45,655 bases of DNA from Ruminococcus sp. (GTDB lineage Bacteria; Bacillota; Clostridia; Oscillospirales; Ruminococcaceae): assembly GCA_017620025.1 (NCBI GenBank), contig JAFZRF010000028.1:1-45655 (forward strand), read 5' to 3'. The notes under the pieces were generated by a model, which was not told where the DNA came from, made no database searches, and saw nothing but the letters and a program-made list of their open reading frames with translations. This document shows positions 20,682-29,484 of the stretch, in pieces (positions within the stretch are counted from its first letter, which is position 1; each line of letters begins with the position of its first letter). Made by a program: the position numbers and the translations under genes.

Positions 20682-21371
20682 TCAGGGATAGATCCTTGCG
20701 CCGAAGAGGCCGGAGCCTATACGGACAAGAGTCGAGCCGTGGCGCACGGCCTGTACATAATCGTGGGTCATTCCCATCGAAAGAGTATCCATGCCGTACT
20801 CATCCTTCAGGCTGCCGTACAGCTCAGCCATCCTTCCGAGGAAGATATCGCTGTCTGACGGAGGGGGGATAGTCATAAGTCCCCGTATATTGATATGCTC
20901 AAGCGCTGAGAGCTCATCGAGAAGGCCTTTCAGCTCCTCCGGTGCGACTCCGTCCTTGGACTCTTCGCCGCCGATGTTCACCTCGCAGAGTATATCCATG
21001 ATCCTGTTGTTGGCGGCAGCAAGGCGGTCGATCTCCTGACCGAGGCGTATGCTGTCCACTGACTGGATCATATCCATATCGTTAATGATGTATTTTACTT
21101 TGTTTGTCTGCAGATGGCCGATGAAGTGTACCCTTGCCTGCGGGAGGTAGATATCCTTCTTTGACTGGAACTCCTGCACCCGGTTCTCGCCGAGGAGGTC
21201 AAGCCCCATATCGAACACCCAGTTTACTACCTCGGGCGGGACTGTCTTGGTGACAGCCATTATCCCGACATTGTCATCACTGCGGTACTTGTCGCAGGCC
21301 TCTGCTATATTCTCCCTTATCTCTCTGAGCCTGTCCTGCACAGCCTCACGGCTGAAGCTCCTTTCCTGCAT
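20682..21371 (-). CDS. yggS: YggS/YlmE-family pyridoxal-phosphate protein
   Basis: This ~229-residue protein binds pyridoxal phosphate and maintains B6 and amino-acid homeostasis; it has no known enzyme activity. The cofactor lysine is in GIMAVTKTVPPE. LLGENRVQEF, HFIGHLQTNK and LSMGMTHDY are family motifs. The start is most likely the ATG at 21371, inside the end of the HlyD-like gene (26-bp overlap); GTG at 21386 is possible. The gene is the standard upstream neighbour of sepF. Confidence 0.92.
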   Translation of the reverse strand: MQERSFSREAVQDRLREIRENIAEACDKYRSDDNVGIMAVTKTVPPEVVNWVFDMGLDLLGENRVQEFQSKKDIYLPQARVHFIGHLQTNKVKYIINDMDMIQSVDSIRLGQEIDRLAAANNRIMDILCEVNIGGEESKDGVAPEELKGLLDELSALEHINIRGLMTIPPPSDSDIFLGRMAELYGSLKDEYGMDTLSMGMTHDYVQAVRHGSTLVRIGSGLFGARIYP

Positions 21372-22659
21372 AATCAGGATCAACACCTTCCATTAGTATA
21401 TCGTCATAAAGTGCAAGATAATCATTGCTGTCCTCGTGTACGCCCGAGAGCACATAATCGGTGCCTTCGTATATTACATCGAGGAGCTTGAACTCTATCT
21501 TGTCGCCCTTCAGCGTATAGACGCCCTTTCGGTTGGCCGTTTCAGGGACCTTTTCTCCGGTCTCCGGATCCGTGACACTGATGGTCTTGTCCGCAAAGCG
21601 TATAGCATCTCTGGGGACTCTCAGGCCTCGGTAGTTGTCCTTGATGAGCTCAGCGCTCTCAGCACGGTGCTGAACGAGATCCGAATTGAACTCGCTGCAC
21701 TCGATGATGAATACGCTTTCCGAAGGATCGCCGCTGTCACGAATATCTGTAATCACGGCGTTGTATGTATCAGCGGAGGATTCAAACCGGAGCATAACCG
21801 GCTCGCCAACGGCGAATTCGTGGCGGGAGTTGTCAAGAACACCTGCAACGTGCCAGCTGTAGCCGTTTATCATTTTTCCGACGATGGTCTTGTCGTGGAG
21901 CTTCCTGTCCTCTACCGAGTTGAGCTGCTCTGCTGTTACCGTACCGAGTACGGCGGAGCTGAGCGCTTCCTCATAGCCGTCACTGTAGCTTACGAAATAA
22001 GCCGGACGGTCTGCGATGATGACGGAGGTGGGCTGCACCGAATTTGTCTGAAGCTCAATGAGCTTGTTTCCGATATCGGTGATCTGCTGACTGAAGCCCT
22101 CTGTCTCATGTGTTATGATCTGATAGGTGGACATCAGCACGAGAAGGTCGTCCATCTCGTCCGCAATGGCGGTATAGTCTTTTTTGTCTCTGTCATACAG
22201 AAGCTTGCGGTAGCTCTCGCTTATGTTCGCCGATACGCCTGCCGGCTGAGCCGATTCCCGGGTGCCCGGGTTCTGTATCTTTTTCAGTATGCTTAGCTGG
22301 CGGCGGAGCCTTTCTCTCTCGCTGTTGAGCGACAGCTGCTCGTCTGTGGGGTAGGCCATGGCAATGATTGTGCCGTTGCCGAGCTTACCGCCGTCCGGGA
22401 CGTTATAGCTGAGCACGCCTTCGCCGTCATAGGTCTTGACCTCTTCGTCACGGATGAATACTGCCTTGAATTCCTTGTAGGCAACGGCATCATCCATAAG
22501 AGCGACGGTAGTCACACGCACCTTGTTCCGCATATTTGAGAATACGCTGACGAACACGGCTATCGAGAGAAAGATCGCAAGGTTCCTGAGAAGCTTTACG
22601 AACGGACTTGAGTCGGATCTGTTTTTCTTTGCAGCGGCATCATTATTTGATTTCCGCAT
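21346..22659 (-). CDS. HlyD-like membrane protein of the division cluster
   Basis: This 437-residue protein has one N-terminal membrane segment (residues ~25-43) after a basic cytoplasmic tail, so most of it is outside the membrane. The layout resembles HlyD-type adaptor proteins: a beta-barrel/lipoyl-like start (EGVLSYNVPDGGKLGNGTII), a helical hairpin (~110-200) and further beta regions. No ABC transporter or outer-membrane partner is encoded nearby. Its place between hfq and yggS-sepF points to an envelope or division role rather than export. It starts 11 bp after hfq with a weak ribosome site, suggesting coupling. Confidence 0.7.
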   Translation of the reverse strand: MRKSNNDAAAKKNRSDSSPFVKLLRNLAIFLSIAVFVSVFSNMRNKVRVTTVALMDDAVAYKEFKAVFIRDEEVKTYDGEGVLSYNVPDGGKLGNGTIIAMAYPTDEQLSLNSERERLRRQLSILKKIQNPGTRESAQPAGVSANISESYRKLLYDRDKKDYTAIADEMDDLLVLMSTYQIITHETEGFSQQITDIGNKLIELQTNSVQPTSVIIADRPAYFVSYSDGYEEALSSAVLGTVTAEQLNSVEDRKLHDKTIVGKMINGYSWHVAGVLDNSRHEFAVGEPVMLRFESSADTYNAVITDIRDSGDPSESVFIIECSEFNSDLVQHRAESAELIKDNYRGLRVPRDAIRFADKTISVTDPETGEKVPETANRKGVYTLKGDKIEFKLLDVIYEGTDYVLSGVHEDSNDYLALYDDILMEGVDPDYAGKELQP

Positions 22660-22670
22660 TTTTTTCTGAC

Positions 22671-22910
22671 TTACTCGCTCTTTTCAGCGGCGTCGAGAAT
22701 GGACACTGCACGTGCCGGGATTATAGTGGATATAGCGTGCTTATATACAAGCTGCTGTTTTCCGTCACAGTCAAAAATGGCAACGTAGCTGTCGAAGCCC
22801 TTTACCATACCCTTGAACTGGAAGCCGTTTGTGAGGATAATAGTGACAAGGATCTTTTCCTTGCGGCACTGATTAAGGAAAACGTCCTGCAGGTTGATTG
22901 CTTTGTTCAT
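22671..22910 (-). CDS. hfq: RNA chaperone Hfq
   Basis: This 79-residue Sm-fold protein forms a hexameric ring that binds small RNAs and mRNAs. Sm1 runs through [19 protein letters not shown] and the Sm2 region is [11 protein letters not shown] use the ATG at 22910 with GGAG seven bases before; the frame extends further up but without a start signal. The usual miaA-hfq order is kept. A promoter at the miaA stop lets hfq be made apart from the upstream genes. Confidence 0.95.
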   Translation of the reverse strand: MNKAINLQDVFLNQCRKEKILVTIILTNGFQFKGMVKGFDSYVAIFDCDGKQQLVYKHAISTIIPARAVSILDAAEKSE

Positions 22911-23008
22911 ACACATTCTCCGTTTCGTATATAGTTGTATGTTATCCGTGTTGCTCAGCGGCAGTTTTTCAGAGACTTCCGTCGGGTACGTAGGATTACA
23001 CACAATAC

Positions 23009-23037
23009 ATTATATCATACATTTTTGTAAATTTCCA
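23009..23037 (-). promoter_or_regulatory. Internal promoter for hfq
   Basis: On the minus strand: TGGAAA (23037-23032), 17-bp spacer, TATAAT (23014-23009) at the 3' end of miaA. The -10 is perfect and the -35 matches 4 of 6. The leader would be ~90 nt. Confidence 0.5.
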
Positions 23038-23971
23038 TAGCATTTATGGCATTTTTTAAAATTTCATTCTTTTGACTAAAATTATCGAATATGATCCAGT
23101 GTATATATTCATTCCGCCTGAACCATGTAAGCTGTCTTTTGGCGTATCTTCGGGATTCCTGACGTATCCTGTCAAGACATTCCTCCAGCCCGGCAACGCC
23201 CTCGAAGTACGGATAAAGCTCCTTTATCCCGATAGCGTTTGCAGCTGTCCGGAAGCCTCCCTCGGAGCTGTCACGGAGCCATATCTCCCTTGCTTCATCC
23301 ACAAGTCCGCGGCTCACCATATCATCGACACGGCGGTCGATGCGCTCGTACAGCACACTGCGGTCGGAGGTGTTCAGCCCGAGCATGAGGCTGTCCCACT
23401 GCGGCGGTATGCGGCGGCTCTCGGCCTTGAGCTCGCTGAAAAGCCTGCCGGAGGTGTGGATCACCTCAAGTGCACGCACGACTCTTACCACGTTGTTCAT
23501 ATGTATCGACTCTGCGGCTGCGGGATCTGCCTTGACGAGCATATCGTACAGCACTTCGTTGCCCTCACGCTCTGCAAGCTCAGTCAGCTCACGGCGGTAT
23601 TCCGGGTCTGTCCTGACCTCGGAGAAGGTAACGTTGCCGAGGAGCGAATCGATGTACAGTCCTGTGCCGCCGACTACTATCGGCAGCTTTCCGCGGCTGA
23701 GTATATCGTTTATGCATTCTCCGGCGAGCTTCACGTAGTCTGCGGCGGAGAATACGGTGCTGCGGTCAAGGAGGTCGATGAGATGATGGGGGATACCCTG
23801 CATCTCCTCCTTTGTAGGCTTTGCGGAGGCTATGTCCATGCCTTTGTATATCTGCATGGAATCGGCTGAAACGACTTCGCCGTCAAAGCGCTTCGCAAGC
23901 TCGACTCCGAGCCAGGTCTTGCCTGAGGCGGTGGGGCCGGCTACAGCCAGCACGAAGGGCTTGTCACTCAT
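23015..23971 (-). CDS. miaA: tRNA dimethylallyltransferase
   Basis: This 318-residue enzyme adds an isopentenyl group to A37 of tRNAs that read UNN codons. The P-loop is VAGPTASGKT, followed by VSADSMQIYKGMDIASAKP and PIVVGGTGLYIDSLL. Near the end KRQLTWFRRN is the tRNA-contact motif. The ATG at 23971 overlaps the end of the small acidic membrane protein gene by 8 bp and has AAGGA just upstream. Confidence 0.95.
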   Translation of the reverse strand: MSDKPFVLAVAGPTASGKTWLGVELAKRFDGEVVSADSMQIYKGMDIASAKPTKEEMQGIPHHLIDLLDRSTVFSAADYVKLAGECINDILSRGKLPIVVGGTGLYIDSLLGNVTFSEVRTDPEYRRELTELAEREGNEVLYDMLVKADPAAAESIHMNNVVRVVRALEVIHTSGRLFSELKAESRRIPPQWDSLMLGLNTSDRSVLYERIDRRVDDMVSRGLVDEAREIWLRDSSEGGFRTAANAIGIKELYPYFEGVAGLEECLDRIRQESRRYAKRQLTWFRRNEYIHWIIFDNFSQKNEILKNAINAMEIYKNV

Positions 23972-24275
23972 CGTCCTTCTCCTCCTCGTCCTCATCCTCT
24001 TCTTCCTCCTCGTCTTCGAATTCGTCAGATATGGTCTGCTCATCGGGACGGAAGAAGCGGTCGTAGGCGGCTGTGAGGGTGGTTGCGAATACCGAGGCGG
24101 CAAGCACTCCGGGTATGAATGCGAGGGCGAATGCCATCACTGCACGGACTGCCCGGTTCTTGCTCTTCACGATATGGGGCTTTTTTATGAAAAGATACAT
24201 CACCAGCAGGAAGGATACCGCAAAGCAGGCAGCTGTGATCTTCAGCTTCTGGCTTATATGGATACATGGCTGCAT
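23964..24275 (-). CDS. Small membrane protein with acidic tail
   Basis: This is a 103-residue protein of unknown function. Two hydrophobic segments (~13-30 and ~45-68) are joined by a basic loop (KKPHIVKSKNRAVR). The last ~25 residues are almost all Glu and Asp and should be cytoplasmic. AAGGAG precedes the ATG. It lies 21 bp after mutL and overlaps miaA by 8 bp, so it is a regular member of the operon rather than a chance frame. Confidence 0.7.
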   Translation of the reverse strand: MQPCIHISQKLKITAACFAVSFLLVMYLFIKKPHIVKSKNRAVRAVMAFALAFIPGVLAASVFATTLTAAYDRFFRPDEQTISDEFEDEEEEEDEDEEEKDDE

Positions 24276-24296
24276 GGATATCTCTCCTTTCTGCGC

Positions 24297-26324
24297 TTAT
24301 GTGCGCCTGAACTGATGCTCTATGTTGTATTTGCTCATGGTGAACATAACGGGTCTGCCGTGGGGGCAGTGGCGTATGCGTTCATCGAAGTATACCTGCT
24401 CTGCAAGGGACTGCAGCTCGATGATATCGTTCTTGTCGTTGCCCTTTATCGCAGACTTGCAGGCAACGGTATGGAGCATATCGTCAAGCAGGTGTGACTG
24501 CGGGTCGTGTACGCAGAGCCTGAGATTGCCGGCGACCTCTGTGATTATGTCCTCCATATCCGCCTCCATGATGAAGGTGGGGACGGCGGTCGCTGTGATG
24601 CAGGGTCTCTGCGAGAAATCAAACTCAAATCCGAGATCCTCAAGGAGCTCCTTGTTGTTCTCCATGGCGGAGAATTCATCCGCTGTCAGGAGCACCTTTA
24701 TGCCTGTCAGGAGCTTCTGGCTGTACTGGCGGCAGTTGCGGCTCTTCAGTCTCTCGAATATTATGCGCTCATGTGCGGCGTGCTTGTCGATCATAACAAG
24801 GTCGCTGTTGCAGAGCTCTGCGATGACATAGAGCCCGAATGCCTCGCCTATCACTCTTATCTTCGGCCTTTCCTCCGGCTTCGGTGCAGAGCTCTCCGGG
24901 TGCTTGACCTCGGGCACAGGGCGGGGTGCAAAGGACTTCCTGTCCAGGTAGCGGAACGATTCCGTTGCAGGTGCAGGTGCGGCTGCGGGCTTGCTGCTGT
25001 AGCCGCTGAAGGCCTCTATGCCGACGGTTTCCGGCTGGTCGTCCTCATCGGTTTCGGAGGACGGCGGAGCCTTGGGGATATCTATCACCGGCGCAGGCGC
25101 AGAACGGTATTCCTTGACCGTCTCTTTTGCGGGTTCATATGAAGTCTCGCGTTCAGACTCCTGCTGAGATGCTTCTGCCGGCTGTGCGGCTTCCTCTGCG
25201 GCGGCAATTGCGGCTTCGGCCTTTTCTATTTCATTTATTGGCGTGAACATGAATTCCTGCTGCACGGAATTATCCTCAGCAGGGGCAGGCTTTGTCCAGT
25301 CCTGCGGCGGCTTGAGCTCGAATTCGTATATCAGGCCGTCGTTCATAAGAGCGTTCTTCACGGCGAAGTATATGGCGTCCGAAACGTTCTTTTCGTTCGT
25401 GAATCGCACCTCTGCCTTGGCGGGGTGGATATTGACATCCATGGCCGAGGGCGGGAGGTCTATCATAAGCACACAGGCAGGGAATTTGCCTGTCATTATC
25501 ATGTTGGAGTAGGCGTTCTCCAGCGCTGCGGAGCAGAGGCGTGAACGCACGTATCTCCCGTTGACGAAGAAGTGCTGGAAGGAGCGGTTCGCACGGGAGT
25601 AGAGCGGCTTTATCACGAAGCCGGTGATGTGGATGCCGCCGTATTCGTAATCGGCGGGTATCAGGTCACGGGCGAAGTCACGGCCGTAGACAGCGTATAC
25701 TGCGGAGTAGAGCTCTCCGTCGCCGGCTGAGTTGAACTCCATGCGGTTGTCACGTATCATCTTGAAGGCGACCTCGGGATGCGAGAGCGTTATCTTCTGC
25801 ACGATCTGACTTACGGCATTTGCCTCGGTGACGTCCTTCTTCAGGAACTTGGCACGGGCAGGCACGTTGTAGAAAAGGTCACGGATGATTATGGTAGTGC
25901 CGTCCGGACAGCCGCCCTTCTCATGCGATACCTCTTCGCTGCCCTCTATGGTGTAGAGAGTGCCGAAGGTCTCGCCGGGCTGCTTGGTCATCAGCTCCAC
26001 ACGGGATACGGCCGATACGGAGGCAAGAGCCTCACCGCGGAATCCGAGGGTGAGTATCCTGTCAAGGTCGCCCTTGGAGGTTATCTTGCTCGTGGCGTGG
26101 CGGAGAAATGCCTTGGGCACATCGTCAAAGGCCATACCGCAGCCGTCATCGGTGACACGCATAAAGGTTGCGCCGCCGTTCTTTATCTCGACGGTGACGT
26201 GCTTTGCCCCCGAGTCTATGGAGTTCTCAACAAGCTCCTTGATGACCGATGCGGGGCGTTCTATGACCTCGCCTGCTGCGATAAGCTCGGATATCTCCTT
26301 GCTCAGTACATTTATCTGCGGCAT
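24297..26324 (-). CDS. mutL: DNA mismatch repair protein MutL
   Basis: This 675-residue protein is the mismatch-repair matchmaker and nicking endonuclease. The N-terminal GHKL ATPase carries ELVENSIDSGA, DDGCGM and GFRGEALASVS. A Pro/Ala/Glu-rich linker runs roughly from residue 345 to 470. The C-terminal domain has the metal motif DKHAAHERIIFE (about residue 510), ACKSAIKGND and CPHGRP (about residue 653), so it should be the endonuclease type used by bacteria without MutH. The usual Q of DQHA is K here. It follows mutS by 53 bp. Confidence 0.95.
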   Translation of the reverse strand: MPQINVLSKEISELIAAGEVIERPASVIKELVENSIDSGAKHVTVEIKNGGATFMRVTDDGCGMAFDDVPKAFLRHATSKITSKGDLDRILTLGFRGEALASVSAVSRVELMTKQPGETFGTLYTIEGSEEVSHEKGGCPDGTTIIIRDLFYNVPARAKFLKKDVTEANAVSQIVQKITLSHPEVAFKMIRDNRMEFNSAGDGELYSAVYAVYGRDFARDLIPADYEYGGIHITGFVIKPLYSRANRSFQHFFVNGRYVRSRLCSAALENAYSNMIMTGKFPACVLMIDLPPSAMDVNIHPAKAEVRFTNEKNVSDAIYFAVKNALMNDGLIYEFELKPPQDWTKPAPAEDNSVQQEFMFTPINEIEKAEAAIAAAEEAAQPAEASQQESERETSYEPAKETVKEYRSAPAPVIDIPKAPPSSETDEDDQPETVGIEAFSGYSSKPAAAPAPATESFRYLDRKSFAPRPVPEVKHPESSAPKPEERPKIRVIGEAFGLYVIAELCNSDLVMIDKHAAHERIIFERLKSRNCRQYSQKLLTGIKVLLTADEFSAMENNKELLEDLGFEFDFSQRPCITATAVPTFIMEADMEDIITEVAGNLRLCVHDPQSHLLDDMLHTVACKSAIKGNDKNDIIELQSLAEQVYFDERIRHCPHGRPVMFTMSKYNIEHQFRRT

Positions 26325-26377
26325 TTTTCTCCTCCTTCCCGCTTTATTATTCTATCATTTTCTGATGTCGGTATATG

Positions 26378-29011
26378 TCAGTTACCGGCGGCTATGCGTG
26401 CCATTTCTTTCAGGAGCGCACGGCATTCGCTGTCGGTCAGCTCGTCTATGCTCGTCTTTTCGAGCAGATCAAGCGCTGCATCACGGCTGAACGAGCCGAA
26501 GCTGAGCTGCTCCGGTGAAGCCGCTGCCTGTGCGGTGCTGCCTGTCGCATGGGACTTTTCCATCTCCTCAAGTAGCTCCCTTGCACGGGATATGACCTTT
26601 GGCGGGAGACCTGCGAGCTTGGCTACGTCTACGCCGTAGCTCTCGTCAACGCCGCCCCGTACTATCTTCCTGAGGAAGCGTATCGTACCGGCGTGCTTGC
26701 TTACTGCCACGCTGTAGTTCTTGACTCCCTCCAGCTCGTCCTCAAGACCGATGAGCTCATGGTAGTGAGTTGCGAAAAGTGTCTTGCAGCCGAGCTTCTT
26801 CGAGGTGCAGATATGCTCTGCAACGGCACGGGCTATGCTCACGCCGTCAAAGGTGGAGGTACCTCTTCCGACCTCGTCAAGTATGACAAGGCTGTCGGGT
26901 GTTGCGTTCTTGAGTATGTCGGCTACTTCGCTCATCTCCACCATGAAGGTGGACTGTCCTGCGGTGAGGTCATCGGAGGCGCCCACACGGGTGAATATCT
27001 TGTCCGCAACGGATATGCGCGCGGAATCGGCAGGCACGAAGCTGCCTATCTGAGCCATGAGGACTATCAGCGCCACCTGACGCATATACGTCGATTTACC
27101 GGACATATTCGGTCCGGTGATGACTGACATACGGTTCTCACGGTTGTCTATCATCGTATCATTCGGCACGAACACCTCGTCACGGAGCATCAGCTCCACT
27201 ACGGGGTGACGGCCGGCGTGTATCTCTATAACGCCGTTCACTGTCATCTCCGGCTTTACATACTGGTTGCGGAGGGCAGTATCGGCAAAGGAGCAGAGCA
27301 CGTCAACGGCAGCTACCGCAGCGGCGGTCTGCTGCACCTCGGCGAGCTTGGTTGCAAGGAAGTCACGCACCTCGGCGAATATATCCGCCTCGAGGGAGAG
27401 AGCCTTGTCCTTTGCTCCGAGTATGGCGTTTTCTGCGTTCTTGAGCTCCTCGGTTATGAACCGCTCGGCGTTGGCAAGAGTCTGCTTGCGTATCCAGCCC
27501 TCGGGGACAAGGTCGTAGTAGGAGCGTGTTACCTCAATGTAGTATCCGAACACCCTGTTGAAGCCTGTTTTCAGGCTCTTGATGCCGGTCGCTTCCTTCT
27601 CGCGCTGCTCGATGCCGTCGATTATCTCCTTGCCGTGTGTCATAGTGTGGCGCAGGGAATCGAGCTCCTCGTTGAAGCCCTCCCTGATGACGCCGCCGTC
27701 CTTTGCGGAGATGGGCGGGTCCTCGGTGATGGCGTTCTCCACGAGGGATACTATCTCGCTGAGGTCGGATATCTCGCCGCAGAGCTTTGTCAGCAGCTTC
27801 GATTCCGAAAGCTTTGCAAGCTCCTGCTTCAGAGCGGGGAGCTGCTTTGCCGTAGCGGCAAGCGACCTGAGGTCACGGGGATTTGCGGATTTATACATGA
27901 CCTTGGTCATAAGACGTTCAAGGTCGTAGACGTTTTCAAGAAGTTCCGATATATCGGCAAGAATGACGCTCTTGCGGTAGAGAGCCTCGACAGCGCCGTG
28001 CCTTTCGATTATCCTTGCCGGGCTGCGGAGAGGCTGCTCTATCCAGTTTTTCAGCATACGCCTTCCCATGGAGGTCTTCGTCGAATCGAGCACCCACAGG
28101 AGAGAACCCTTCTTCTCCTTGGAGCGGAGAGTCTCCGTCAGCTCGAGGTTGCGGCGTGCGTTGAGGTCGAGTCCCATGAAGGCCTCGCCGTTGAGCAGTT
28201 CGATGGAGGTAAAGCGTGATACCGAGGTCTTCTGAGTATCCTGTATGTAGCCGAAGAGAGCACATACAGCGGCGCAGTCGGCGCCGTCCTCTGAGATGCC
28301 GAGCTCCTTTATATCCTTCTTCCCGAACACTCCGCATACCATATCACGGTGCAGGGCGGGGGAGAAGTTATCCTTGTCGAGCATGGTGACAGCGCACTGC
28401 AGACGCACTTTGATGAACTCCGCAACGCTTTTCAGCGAGAGGAAGCTCTCCTCGAAGATTATCTCAGCCGGTGAGCAGCGGGAAAGCTCGTTGATGACAG
28501 CTGCCTCGAGCGAGCTGCCCTTCGTGTCCTCAAAGAGACTGAGAGCGGCCTCGCCGGTAGAGATATCGGCGGAGGCAACGGCGCAGGTCTTTGATGCCTC
28601 GTCGTAGTATACGCTGCATATGTAGTTATTGCTGCTGTCGTCGAGCATACTCGACTCGGTGATCGTTCCGGGAGTGACAACACGGATAACGTCACGGACA
28701 ACTATGCCCTTGGTCTCTGCGGGGTCTGTGAGCTGCTCGCATACCGCCACCCTGAAGCCGAGGTCTATCAGCTTCCTGATGTACATATCCGCAGCGTGAT
28801 AGGGTACGCCGCACATGGGCGCACGCTCCTCCATGCCGCAGTCTCTGCCGGTGAGAGTGAGCTCAAGAGCCTTTGAGACAGTTATAGCGTCATCGAAGAA
28901 CATTTCATAGAAGTCTCCGAGACGGAAAAAGAGGATGCAGCCCGGGTACTTGTCCTTTACCTCGAAGTACTGCTGCATCATCGGGGATAGCTTGCTCCTG
29001 TCGATATCCAT
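26378..29011 (-). CDS. mutS: DNA mismatch repair protein MutS
   Basis: This 877-residue protein recognises mismatches. The N-terminal mismatch-binding domain carries GDFYEMFFDDA with the Phe-x-Glu that stacks on the mispair. The ATPase has Walker A GPNMSGKSTYMRQ (about residue 630), Walker B VILDEVGRGTSTFDG and FATHYHEL. The C-terminal helix region follows. AAGGAG lies 8 nt before the ATG at 29011. Its place between a ylbF-like gene and mutL is typical for Clostridia. Confidence 0.96.
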   Translation of the reverse strand: MDIDRSKLSPMMQQYFEVKDKYPGCILFFRLGDFYEMFFDDAITVSKALELTLTGRDCGMEERAPMCGVPYHAADMYIRKLIDLGFRVAVCEQLTDPAETKGIVVRDVIRVVTPGTITESSMLDDSSNNYICSVYYDEASKTCAVASADISTGEAALSLFEDTKGSSLEAAVINELSRCSPAEIIFEESFLSLKSVAEFIKVRLQCAVTMLDKDNFSPALHRDMVCGVFGKKDIKELGISEDGADCAAVCALFGYIQDTQKTSVSRFTSIELLNGEAFMGLDLNARRNLELTETLRSKEKKGSLLWVLDSTKTSMGRRMLKNWIEQPLRSPARIIERHGAVEALYRKSVILADISELLENVYDLERLMTKVMYKSANPRDLRSLAATAKQLPALKQELAKLSESKLLTKLCGEISDLSEIVSLVENAITEDPPISAKDGGVIREGFNEELDSLRHTMTHGKEIIDGIEQREKEATGIKSLKTGFNRVFGYYIEVTRSYYDLVPEGWIRKQTLANAERFITEELKNAENAILGAKDKALSLEADIFAEVRDFLATKLAEVQQTAAAVAAVDVLCSFADTALRNQYVKPEMTVNGVIEIHAGRHPVVELMLRDEVFVPNDTMIDNRENRMSVITGPNMSGKSTYMRQVALIVLMAQIGSFVPADSARISVADKIFTRVGASDDLTAGQSTFMVEMSEVADILKNATPDSLVILDEVGRGTSTFDGVSIARAVAEHICTSKKLGCKTLFATHYHELIGLEDELEGVKNYSVAVSKHAGTIRFLRKIVRGGVDESYGVDVAKLAGLPPKVISRARELLEEMEKSHATGSTAQAAASPEQLSFGSFSRDAALDLLEKTSIDELTDSECRALLKEMARIAAGN

Positions 29012-29064
29012 TGGTAAAGCTCCTTATCTGATCGATGAGTGGTATTGTACTGTGACGCCGGCGA

Positions 29065-29469
29065 TCAGCCGCAGCCGCCGCAGGTTGCGCAGCTTCCGGT
29101 GCAGCCGGTGGAGGGCTCGCAGGTATCGGGATCCTCGCCGTTGGCACACATGGTGATGATCTGCTGGATATTACCCACCAGAGCCTCCATGGACTTCTGT
29201 GCGGCGGAAAATACGATCATGTTCTTATTGGTCATGATCTGGTTGTAGCAGGACTTTATGCCCTGATCGAGCTCCTTTATTCTGTCGGTATCCTTGTCGT
29301 CCTTGCACATCTCAACGCTGAGATCCTGACGCATATTGTCGAACTTAGTGATGAGAGCCTGCAGCTCCTCGTCGTTGTCGTTGACCTGCTTTGCAAGTGT
29401 GTATGCGATGTAGCGGTCGTCGTTCTGGAGAGCCTTGCCCAGCTCTCTTGTAAGCTCTATGATATCCAT
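29065..29469 (-). CDS. YlbF/YmcA-family protein with C-terminal cysteine cluster
   Basis: This 134-residue, mostly helical protein belongs to the YlbF/YmcA (Ric) family. In Bacillus these form a complex that carries Fe-S clusters and affects RNase Y-dependent mRNA maturation. The family helical core is residues ~1-105. The tail CANGEDPDTCEPSTGC...CATCGGCG has seven cysteines, a plausible metal or Fe-S ligand set. The gene starts 15 bp after the CNNM gene, with AAAGGAG before the ATG, and is followed by mutS. Confidence 0.85.
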   Translation of the reverse strand: MDIIELTRELGKALQNDDRYIAYTLAKQVNDNDEELQALITKFDNMRQDLSVEMCKDDKDTDRIKELDQGIKSCYNQIMTNKNMIVFSAAQKSMEALVGNIQQIITMCANGEDPDTCEPSTGCTGSCATCGGCG

Positions 29470-29484
29470 GATTATTCTCCTTTG

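Noticed and set aside
27206-28219. A 337-codon plus-strand ORF opposite mutS
   Set aside because: Mirror frame of mutS with a Leu/Val/Gly/His-rich composition and no ribosome site.
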